Positions 1 to 11,400 of a stretch of DNA of 64,000 nt are shown in pieces. Position numbers and translations under genes: made by a program. The stretch is from Owenia fusiformis. Its lineage: Eukaryota > Annelida > Polychaeta > Sabellida > Oweniidae. The DNA is taken from assembly GCA_903813345.2 (NCBI GenBank), contig CAIIXF020000006.1:33827524-33891523 (forward strand), in the 5' to 3' direction. A model generated the notes under the pieces. It saw nothing but the letters and a program-made list of their open reading frames with translations. It was not told the DNA's origin and made no database searches. Each line of letters opens with the position of its first letter. Position 1 is the first letter of the stretch.

Positions 1-23
1 CCATAACACAGTAAATAAAAATG

Positions 24-1248
24 AAACTAATAGTGATAGACCTTTTTTCACCCATATGAAGCTGAGATGATAACAACCAAGTTCTGATGGTATTGTTTCT
101 GGCATTCAAATGGTTCATTTTTATGGCGTAGCAAAAACATGTTAGATTTGACCAACTTGATGTTTCAGTCCATCCTGAATAGCAAAGTTGTCAATTAGGA
201 GGACACATTCATTTCTTCAAATATCTCTGATCTTGGTAGTAATTGCTAATTTTTAGTATCTGTTTATTTTGGAGTGGCTTTCATAAACTTTGTCCCTCAT
301 GTGACCCCAAAGATAGCAATCTTAGAGGTTCTTGTCAGGTGAGTGTGGGGCCCACTCAAGGTCACATCTCCTACTGAACTGGCAATGAGGACGTTTTAAT
401 GACATCACTCTTGAGGAACAATGGTTCAGCAGGATAGAGCAAGTCCAAACACTTGAAACCAAAAGTTAGAATGGCCGGAGCAATGGTTTGAAGATTGAAT
501 GATCAGTATGAGATGTGATCTACCCTGCGCGCAGAGTCTAGTTAAACTACACTCTGCCTAGTAGAGACCATATTACAGTTTAGTAGCCCCGCCCCCTCGA
601 CGGGTACCGGTGTCAGTTTGGGTAATTAATTACTTCTGACCAACGCGCTGACCTTTCTTCCAACAATCAGCGAGCTTGAAGAAACATACGGCAAATGCGT
701 GCTAATTAAATATGCGCGTGTCATTGGTCAATTCCGGGCTCAACGATGACGTCAGAAGGAATGACCATATATAGAACGTCGGTCAAATTTGGCCGACGAA
801 CACTGATTGGCGCGGTGACTTCACAGGTTTATTTTAGTTTGAAAGAGTGAAGACAAAGCTCTCTTTTAAGAAGTGAAGTCAAACGAATGCAAAGGGTAGA
901 TGTGATCCCGAGTGGAGACCACAATCACCCGACTTGAACTCCTCAGATTTCTATCCGTGAGGTAATATGAAGGACAATGTCTATGAAAACAGCACCCAGA
1001 CAATCAGAGACTGAGCAATAACTGCATAAATCAGAGATATCCAAAGAAAGGAATGTGTACTCCTAATTGACAACTTTGCGCAGCACATTCAGTAGTGTCC
1101 AAAACATCTAGTTGGTCAAATCGAACATATTTTTTGCTAGGCCATAAAAATGAACCATTTGGATACCAGAAACAATACTTTCAGACCTTGGTTGATATCA
1201 TCTGAGCTTGATATGGGGGCAAAATAAAAGGTGTATAACTATTAGTTT
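24..1248. mobile_element. Decayed mariner/Tc1-type element in foldback arrangement
   Basis: The sequence at about 24-176 reappears as its diverged reverse complement at about 1085-1248, giving terminal inverted repeats of about 150 bp. Both arms continue into decayed transposase code. On the - strand of the left arm (about 290-360) there is a WAPHSPD motif followed by CYLWGHMRDKVY. On the + strand of the right arm (about 912-990) there is SPDLN followed by NMKDNVYE. These resemble the last catalytic Asp region of IS630/Tc1/mariner transposases. Both copies have stop codons, so the element is not autonomous. Two inverted copies of the same 3' domain suggest a head-to-head or foldback derivative. 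The exact ends are uncertain. Confidence 0.65.
521..898. mobile_element. Nested MITE with 9-bp target-site duplication
   Basis: The insertion starts with taccct and ends with agggta, a 6-bp inverted terminus. It is flanked by a perfect direct repeat gatgtgatc at 512-520 and 899-907, which reads as a target-site duplication. It lies between the two arms of the mariner-type foldback element, so it inserted later. No coding capacity is seen. Its right end (about 846-898) resembles, in reverse complement, a segment at 49141-49205. The duplication length fits Mutator- or hAT-type transposition; the family is not decided. Confidence 0.6.
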
Positions 1249-3330
1249 TAACCCTTAGAGCGCTGATTTGTTTTGGAAGTGCATTCCATGGAGACTGACT
1301 TGTTTGGGGATTGATTCCTTTTTTCAGACATGCATATAGAACCTGATCATACCAGAAGTATGATGCATGTGCATGTATCATATGGATGCAGTATGGTAGC
1401 TAAGATAGTAAAAATGCCATGAAAAAGCATTTAAGAGTTTATGAAGGGGTCATCTAACCCTATACATTGACTTGAAGTCAAAGTTTATGACAGAGATTTG
1501 TCTGAAAATTTTCAAAAAATTCTAATGACCATTTACCCACATATCAATGATATTTCCTTCATTTTTAACAAATTAAAATGATAGATTTCCCTCTAATATC
1601 ATCACCTGATCATACATTTTGATCGATTTCCTCATATTTGATAAATATTCTTCAATTTAATCCCAAAAATGAAAAAAAGGTTCACTTCCGGTCACTTCTG
1701 GTTTCAAACTTCCGGTCAATATTTCAAAATAAAAAGTTAAAAAATATTTTTGTTTCATTAATAATTGTGTCTATTTAACTTATTTTGTAAAAATATGATG
1801 TATGAATGTTAACAACACCATCACCATCAACTATCAAAAACATCACATTTTGAGAAGAATAGCGGCAAATTATTTAATTTAAAGACTTCTGACCTTTTGC
1901 AAACACTTTCAACATTATCAAGCGAGTAAACTTGCCATCGTCTATCAGGAATGTGACGTCAAAGCAAGTAAACTCGCTCAGCGCACATCAAGGGTTAATT
2001 TTATTAACTGTGGTATGGGTTGCATTTATTTTGGGTTATCCTGTAGCTTTTGTTTTTTATTCCTTATTATTCTTTGTCTCATTGTTATTAGTATTTGTCT
2101 CATTCTCTTAAGTTACTGTTAGGGACCTGGATTGGACTTGGTTGGGTATTGTATCACCTGAGTGATAGCGTAGCCTCGTGACATCATCTCTTAAAATATG
2201 CTTGAAACATTTATATATATCAGGGTCATGATTATTCAACAATTTGGACAAAAAACTGCATGTACTGATAAACATTGAAAAACAGACTCGCCAGACAGTT
2301 TTTCAAAGTTTGCCATTTTATCTGGTCAGATTGTGCATTTTGAATCACACCTACTTTTATCGGGACACTTCAGATTCTGTTGTTCAAGACACTCAAATGC
2401 AGTGTACCAAAGACGAAAGACAATACCCCCAGCTTGCATTGTGACAATTTTGGGTAATTGCAATCAAAAGTCTAGGGAATCAGCAATCTAGAAGCTCCAG
2501 GAACACCAACCAGTCATCAGTACAATGTAGAGCTGTTATTAAGAGGTCTTGAAATGTTCAAGATGTGTGTTTTCATTCTCTTGATGTTACATTACTGCTG
2601 AAGTATTATTGACAGGGGTCCTATTGTTGACATACTTATAACAGAAACAAGGACTCTGTACGTACATATTTGGAATCAACAAATTCAAGTTTGATTGTGT
2701 ACAGACCCCTAGACAAGATTGATACAGGCCAGGGTACCTGAGTGAGGAAATGTACATGAATGCTATTGGTAGTTGGCAGGTATTATTGGCAGTTGTCAGT
2801 GTGCTTAGATATGATAAATGGTGCCCGTCATTTGGTCAATTAACTTACATGTAAAAATAACCCTTTTTCTGTTTTGAAACTGTTCATTGAAAGGATCTTA
2901 TCTGAAAAAAGTTACCCTCTTAGTTCTCTTAATCCTTGTAAAGTCCTTGAAAATTGCATTATACCCCCCCCCCCCCCCTACAGCATTATGATGCATTACA
3001 CACTATATTATATGAGCACCTGCCCTCTTATACCAATATTATTATTATATGCTGTAATCCAAACCCTTCATGCAGTAACCCTTTGATAAAATATCTTTGA
3101 AGCAAATACGTTTCATCGTTTCCTTGTATTTTATTGTGTACTAATCTAACAACTTTAAATGTAACTTCAGCAATGGTGCTGCTACCCAAGGAGTATCTCA
3201 GGCTTGTTTGTTTGCTTGAATTTAACAGCTATAAGTTTTTCTTTTGGACCTCTTGTGGCTAGCTTTATTTGTCAAAATTATATTAGTGTTTTATTGGTTG
3301 ATTTAGATATTATATAGACATAATTTTTGG
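1249..3330. other. No gene recognised (upstream or intron sequence)
   Basis: This is AT-rich sequence with no exon I can support. It contains a run of C at about 2965-2978. Short open frames here show no family resemblance. The missing 5' exons of the CECR2 gene might lie upstream of the window; I found no DDT-domain-like exon here. Confidence 0.4.
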
Positions 3331-4160
3331 CTCACACAGTGAGCCTATGGGATCGACCAGGCGTCGGTTCGTTGGTCCGTCCGTGGTCCGTCCGTCCGTC
3401 AACATTGGCCGCACAAATTAAAACTGCTATTCGGATTGAGTCATAGCCATATTCATTTTATGCATATCCATAATGCCTATTTGACCTATCATCGCCATTT
3501 CCCAAGTTCGCCCAGTTTCCGAGAAATTGCGGATTTTGACGTCAAAAAGTCAAATTTTCTGTAAATACTAGACACTTTGTTGAAGTAGAACTTTCAAATA
3601 ACTTTTAGTAGTTGCTGTATATGCAACTTATGTCCTCTGAAGATTTCAAAGCTCTTGGAATTACAGTTTTTGGTGTTTACTCTATAAAATTTGACAAAAA
3701 GCTTGATGTCAGCATCAAATTTTTACCGTTTTTGAGATATTTGACGTCAAAAAACAGTAAAAATAAGTTATTTTTCAACTTGCTTCAATTTGACCAAATT
3801 TATTTTTGAAAATCATCTACAAGTTGCCAGGAATCTACAAGTTGCCAGTTCAAATCTGACATTGGTTTTAGGATTTGACCTTTAGTTGACCTTCAGTGAC
3901 CTTCGAAAGGTCAAAAAAGTTGATTTTTCAAATTGATTTTTGGATGTAAATTTTGGTCAGCTTAATCACAAAAGACCTTACTGAGCTCTGACTAAGTAAA
4001 ATTTTCAAGGTCAAAGGTCATCAAACTAGGTCACACAACTGTGCTATCTAAGTTTCTCAAAGTTCGAGACTACAAATCCAAATCAATATTTTTGTTTGAA
4101 AGTCAGGATATACATTCCTCTGAAGGTTCCAAACTGTGTGAGCACAGGACCGTGGGTCCT
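3331..4160. repeat. Dispersed repeat, about 0.83 kb
   Basis: It begins with a small palindrome ggctcacacagtgagcc at about 3331-3347, followed by tandem GTCCGTC runs, and ends near 4140 with tgtgtgagcacagg, whose reverse complement matches the start (gctcacacagt). A degraded reverse-orientation relative lies at 36250-36600 and shares the segment around agatttgaa and acttgtagatgattttgaaa. No open reading frame suggests a transposase, so it is probably a non-autonomous DNA element. Confidence 0.5.
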
Positions 4161-5422
4161 TCATTCTGACTTTGGTTTGCATCTGTAACGATTGTCACAC
4201 TTTTATAAGGTGGTGACATCTTACCATCTTATTGCATTATCCAGGTTTTCCTTTGCCCTTCATGATTGAAACTAAATCATGAAATGTAACTTTAAATTCA
4301 GAAAAATCAAGAAAAATATCATCAGAAAATACTGACTGTTGCTTAGAAAAGGATCAAAAAGCAGTGGAGCTAATTTAAATTCTGGATTAAATGCTTTCAT
4401 AATGATATAAATTTTGTAACATTTGTACCAAAAGATGTAAATTATGAACTTTAATAAAAGAGAAAGGGTTCAAAAATCTCTTGACAAATGAAAACCATAA
4501 AGCAGAAGATCCTTATTAGGGGATTGAACCATAAAATGATGAAATTGAATTTGTAACATTTGTTCATGTCAAAATAACTAACATATGGTCTGAAAGTGAG
4601 TGATTGTAGGTTCCCAGGAAGATTGCAGAGTTTTAACAGTTTCAATCATGATGTATTAGTATAATCCTATTAGCGGACGAAACTTGGAAACCTTATGTAA
4701 AATCTCACTGTTTAATTCATTTTCTATTATTGGTTCAGAATTGAATAAATAGTCCATTAGAAAATTGAATGTATGTAATCACACTAATATAGTATGAGGT
4801 GGATTCAATTATCTCCTAATTGACTTTCATGTGCTTTTCCTGTTTTTAATCTAAAAAGGCAATATAGAAATTAGAGTAGCGTTAATGACTGGAATGCTTC
4901 AACGTGTGATAAGACAAAATCAATGAATATTGTGTGACATCTTTGATTAATTGAAAATAATTACAATTTGCATCTGTGATGATGATTATTTGAATTCTTT
5001 GAATGATAAAAAGTTAGAGTGATATAAAAGTGAAAAATTGGTGATGAGTATCAACATTTCTCTTATTCTGTGATTTATTACCCTTTGGCTCTCTTGTGTA
5101 CAACTAGACTCTGTGATGAAATCTTTGGCTTTTATAGGGAATATAAGTTGAACATACTTAACCTTGTCTTTGGTACTTTCTTAGACAGAGAACACTGAAA
5201 TCCTCAATTTATACGTTTTGCAATCATTCCACTAACTGCTAAATGCACCATCTATATGAGTAATTTGATGTCAAAAGTTTCAGTCTTGTATTTAGGAGAC
5301 ATTTTTGAGTCCAATATCAATTTTCCAAGTTAGCTCAATGAAGACTTGTAGAACTTGATATTTAGAGCCAGATCTCTAAGTAACTATGACAACTCTTATG
5401 TTTGTTACTCTGTGTGTTTCAG
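4161..5422. other. Intron-like sequence upstream of the first visible CECR2 exon
   Basis: No coding exon or structured repeat is seen. The segment ends in the polypyrimidine tract and AG (tgtgtgtttcag) of the first recognised CECR2 exon. It is presumably part of a long CECR2 intron. Confidence 0.45.
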
Positions 5423-8400
5423 GAGAAGGCAATCAGAAGGAGACAATTGGAATCCCAGGCTAAGAGGACCTCAAGGAGACTTGAAGCAAAGAAACTAGCA
5501 CAAGCTGAAGCCGTGAGTAGATTTACTTTGGTAAATTATGAAAATCTTCCTGTTGGTAGAATGAAGGTGAGAGTTAAGTGAGATGTTTGAATTAAAAAAA
5601 CGAAAATATGTTTTTGCGTGTTTCTCCTTGAAAAAGGTGACATTTTTGGACCTAGCCAAAAGTCATCTCTGATCAAGGGTTACTTCCTTCCATCTGGCCT
5701 ATGGTGCAGCAAAGCCCAATGTGAAAAAATTGCTCTGGGAGTCAAAATCTTTAAGATGCAAGATTTCCCAATTGAATTCAAATAATGGGAGAAGGGAGTA
5801 GGCCACTCCTATTGCTGATCCTGAATGATGTTATGTATTGTATCTCCAGAATGCAGCAGCTAAGCACGAAGATGAAGGGGCTAACACAGAAGAAGATGAT
5901 GCTGAGAGACAACGTGAACTTGAGCAACAGAGACAGGAGAGACTCAAGGCTAAAGAAGGTACACACCTTTCATTACTGTCTAACACAATTGAAATGATTG
6001 GGGCAATTTGGGTCAATGCATCTTTGGTTTAATCAGCCTATGAAATGATTAGAATGGTTCAGGGGGCTATACACTAGCCTAAGTTTAACATACTCAAACA
6101 AAAACAATTCCTTTCTTCAAAAATGTCATATTATTTGTCTGTTTTTCTAAAAATGTTTGCTTTTATTCATTTCAGAGCGAGCCAAAAGAGTTCAAATGCG
6201 TGAAAATCGAGCTTACCTTTTATCTCAGGGTAAAGAACTACCTCCAGAACTAGTCAACTTTGAGAGACAGATATCTAAGAAGAAAACTATCCCGTAAGTT
6301 TTATACTAGACTTTTCTTATAAAGGCTTGGAATGAATCTTGATTGGACATCATGTAGTACAATTGTAACTGTAGTACAATTGCAACTGTTGTACAATTGC
6401 AACTGTAGTACAATTACAACTGTAGTACAATTGTAACTGTACTACAGTTGCAACTGTAGTACAATCCGAATCGTAACTGTAAGACTTACATGAATAATTG
6501 TTTGTCAGTTATTTATTTTGTTTATGTTCTATTTTTAGAGAGGGTGGGGTTGATCCAGATCTTTATGCTGGCATGTATAAGGGTAAGTTCCTTAAAAATA
6601 CATTACTTTGAAAATGATTTTTATTACACAATAAAGTTGATTTAGAGAAGGAACATATTCGATTCAGGAAGCATGTTGTCAATCAGCTGCAGTGAAGACT
6701 AGAGAATGCAAAATGTTGGAATTTTAAGCAATCTTTTCAAAGGCCATGCACATGTTTCCCTCACCAACCTACTTTTATTAGTTGCCCTTTAAATGTGTAT
6801 TTATTTATATATATATGTATTTGTATCACATAGAACTATATATTCTTGATCCATTTGGATATGAATGTATGATAAAGGTAGACTACCCTGAGTCAACCAA
6901 GTCCTCGTGAAGCTGTTTCATTTCCTGTTGGTATTTTTCCAGTGTTAGACAACATGAGATTCATGTTGGTATTTTTCCCGTGTTAGACAACATGAGATTC
7001 ATGTTGGTATTTTGCAGTGTTGGTTAACATGAGATCCATGTTGGTATTTTTCCAGTTTAGACAACATGAGATTCATGTTGGTATTTTTCCCGTATTAGAC
7101 AACATGAGATCCATGTTGGTACTTTTCCAGTGTTAGACATCATGAGATTCATGTTGTTTGTTGGTATTTTTCAGTTTTAGACAACATGAGAAATCACGAT
7201 GATGCTTGGCCTTTTTGGGAACCTGTGCAAGAATCTATAGCACCTGGCTATTCTGAAATTATAGAGGTAAGTCAAATATCATTACATTGAGGTTGATATT
7301 GGATATGGCAATAATAGCTTTCTGATGGTGTCCTCAATTTGTGGTTAGCCATTTTCAATCATGACAAAATAATGCATAGGCATGCTATGATATTTGTATC
7401 ATGTAACATGTCATTCTTCAACTAATCAAGTCATTGCAAAATATTTGACCTTTCTGTTTATTTTCAGTCATATTGGACGTATTCTTTTTTGTGTATCCCT
7501 GTAAAAATTGTAGCATTGCATCGCCAATTTTTATGAGGAAAAAGTATATAAAGTTGACAATAGTTAACAATATAATCATTATTGTCAAAATTGATGTGTT
7601 CCCTTTTTAATGAGGTGCAAGAAATTTCACCATCATTGAATAAAATGTTTCTAAATTTCAGACTCCAATGGATATGTCAAGCATTGAGAAGAAGCTGAAT
7701 GACAAGGCCTACCTGAGCAAGATGCAATTCTTAGATGATTTCCAACTGATGTTTGAGAACTGCAGGGAATACAATGGAGTGGAAAGTGGTACGTCTTTGC
7801 CCAGTTATTGTTTTTGTTAAAATTTCATATGAATTCAATATTCAGAAGTATTAAGCAGCCGAGAAACGCTATGTGCCTACTTTATGTGATATCCATTAAT
7901 TACTTTGATATTTCTTTGAGTCTGACTGTCACAGTGCCACATAATATTTTAAAATCTGATCTTACTCAAGATTATTTCAAAATCTTGGATGTTATTCTAA
8001 ACCCTGATCAGTGATCTTATTCTACCTGCAGATCTGATGATTCCATTTTCAAGATCTTATTTTCAAGTCTGATTTGTTTCTGAAACCTATTCTTATTCTA
8101 ATAAGCTATAAAATCTTATGTTATTTCAGACTATTCCAAGATGTCAACCAACCTGGAGAAGCACCTGACCAAGATCACTAAGAAGTACATAGTTGAAGAT
8201 GACAATGATTCTGGTGAAGAGTTCATAGTATCAAGTGAAAGGTACAACACTAACTTGTATACAGTATATTTCATATAAAAAAACAACAGCACCCTGCCCT
8301 CTATACAGCATAAATCTGCTTTTTATCCAAAATGTGTCACATATCATTTTGAACAGATTCTATCTCTGGAGTTATCAGAGAATTTTCAACTTTGTATAAT

Positions 8401-11400
8401 TTAATTTCACAGAATTCTATCCCATTGTTTATAATTCATATAAGCACTCAAGTGTTCGTATTAAGGCGATATTTAGTGCTGGCAAATTTTCAATACAAGT
8501 TTTTCCCCTCAGTTTTATCAACCACCCAATATGGCCACCCACTTGTAGAAATCAACATTTATTTACATACTTATCTACTGTCTAGCAGCATCATTCACAT
8601 CTGAATCTATAGAAATATATACCATATATATTTATTCTTACTAAATTGAATTTACTTCACCATATTAGATTGCCCAATTTTTGTTTACATATACTGTTTA
8701 GGTTTACCAAGCACACTCCTAGGTCCCATAGTAAGAGAACGGTCAAGACTGTGCAATATGGAGAAGATGAGGTATGTTCAATATGGGCTTAATTCTTAGT
8801 ATCAATTTGCATTATGAATCATCGTTTAGATATTATGGGTTTATAAGCCTTTTGCATGTTTCTATTTTTGCTCTGTTTGAAATATGATTTCGTCTTTTCC
8901 CTTTTGAATCTTGTGTTTACCTATTGATATAATATACTTTACAAGAGGTACAATGGTACATTCTACTATTTTGATGAGCTAGTTATGAAATGAACTCGTG
9001 TTTAGGATGATGGCTACCCATGCTCATCGCACATTTAACCTTCTTTAATGAAATGCTCTATTTTCTTTTCAGGAGTTCAGCCAGTCAGGACGCAGGAGAC
9101 GACGCAGGAAAAACTCAGACTCTGACAACGAGTACACTCCCAACCAATCAAAATCTTTGAATAAAACAGTGATGGAGAATCCTGAAGAATGGTTGGAGGA
9201 ATTTGCTGCATCCCCAAGCACCAAGCTCCGAAATATTCCAAAACCAAAGGGCAGCTACTCTGAATTTACATCTGATAGTGATGCTGATTCTGTTAACAGC
9301 CAACCAGGGGGGATGCCCCAGGTACATCAATTGAACCAGCCCCAGAATGTAATCAGACAACGATTCCACCATCAGTATCAAATGATTCGACCACAGGGTT
9401 CCAATCCGGACCCTCGGTTTCAGAATCCCGCTGGGTACAATCCTCAAAATCCAGTTGGGAGTATACCTCATCGTATGCCTGGAGTACGCCAGATTCAGCG
9501 AGTCCATCCGAATAATGCAAGGCAACCTTCACAGATCATCAGAGGCCTTCAAGGACAATCCCTCCCTCAGCCTTCACCCAATCCACCAGTTTATCAGCAG
9601 AACCCTCGACTTCTTACAATGAAAGTTTTGCCTAATATACCTCAGGTGAAAACAACTATTGGAACAGCCACTACAGATGTCACTACCAGTTCACAAAATA
9701 CTGCTCTATCTGGTACTGTCACTCCTCAGATTATGCCAAATAATGTGGTTCAAAGCATGAGGCCAAATATGGCACAAGCAAATATGGGACAAAATATTAG
9801 GCCAAATTTACAACATGGAGGTTTAAATCAAGCTCAGTATATTCTCCAACCAAATATTGTACAAAATTCTCCTCATGCGCAAAGAATTATTGGTCAATAT
9901 ATGCAGCAGGGGAATGTCAGACCAAACATACAACTTGGAAATATCAGACCAAATATGTCTCAAGGAAATATGGTACAGGTGCTGCCTCAGGGAAATATGG
10001 GTCAAAATATGCCACACGGACAGAATATGGGTCCAAATATACCACAAGGACAGAATATGGGTCCAAATATGCCACAAGGACAGAGTGTTGGTCCAAATTT
10101 ACCACAAGGACAGAATATGGGTGAAAACGTGCCTCAGGGAAATATGGGCCAAAATATGTCACAAGGACAGAACATAGGTCTAAATATGCCACAAGGACAG
10201 AATATGGGTCAAAATATGCCACAAGGACAGAATATGAATCAAAATATGCCTCAGGGAAATATGGGTCAACAGCAAACACACAGAGGTATGGTACAGGCAA
10301 TGTTACAAAACATTGGAGCTAACAATACTACAAACACCAGCATGAATCAATCTCCTAATAACATGAATCAAGCCACTGGTTCAAGTTCGTCTCAGATGCA
10401 GCCATCACATGCTGGGATGCTCCCAAATATGATGCAGGCAAAGCAGATGTACATTGCCAGAGGCCAGCATCCTCAACAAGGTGGGATGCTGCCTAGCATG
10501 GTCCATCAAGGCAATATGCCGCCTCAGGAACAGCCAATGGGCAATATGTTAGAGCAGGCCATGTTACAGGCTGGTATAGAGGATCCAACAGAGCAGAGCC
10601 AAACACCAGGAAATCCCATCCAAATGGGAGGAATGATGCAGATGTTGAGAGACAACACAAACCCCTCTGAACAAAGTTTGCTACAATTATTACAAGATCC
10701 GACATCCCCTGTTAAATCTACTGGCCAAATGGTGCAACAACCTCAACAAATGATGGGGCAACCCCAACAAATGCCAGGTCAACCCCAACAAATGCCAGGT
10801 CAACTCCAACAAATGCCAGGTCAACTCCAACAAATGCTAGGTCAACCCCAACAAATGCCAGGCCAATTCCAGAAAATCCCAGATCAACCCCAGCAAATGC
10901 AAGGTCAACCCCAACAAATGCCAGGTCAACTCCAGAAAATCATAGATCAACCCCAGCAAATGCAAGGTCAACCCCAACAAATGCCAGGTCAACTCCAGAA
11001 AATCCCAGATCAACCCCAGCAAATGCAAGGTCAACCCCAACAAATGCCAGGTCAACTTCAGAAAATCATAGATCAACCCCAGCAAATGCAAGGTCAACCC
11101 CAACAAATGCAAGGTCAACCCCAGCAAATGCAAGGTCAACCTCAGCAAATGCAAGGTCAGCCCCAGCAAATTCAAGGTCAAACTCAGCAAACGCAAGGTC
11201 AACCCCAGCAAATGCAAGGTCAGCCCCAGCAAATTCAAGGTCAAACCCAGCAGAGATCAGCCAATCAAAAATCCAGCACTGCTTGGTTTCAGAGTCAGCA
11301 CCCTGGATTTACCAGGCCTCCAATGTCTCCAATAGTCCCCACTCGGAATCCCATACTGATGAAGAATCAAATAAATCAACCAGCAGGGTCCAATCCAAGA

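Noticed and set aside
2244-2444. Possible upstream CECR2 exon (66-codon frame)
   Set aside because: No resemblance to DDT or neighbouring CECR2 segments, and no convincing acceptor-donor pair in phase with exon 5423.
10837-11244. 135-codon Leu-rich frame on the - strand
   Set aside because: It is the reverse strand of the QPQQMPG coding repeat in CECR2.
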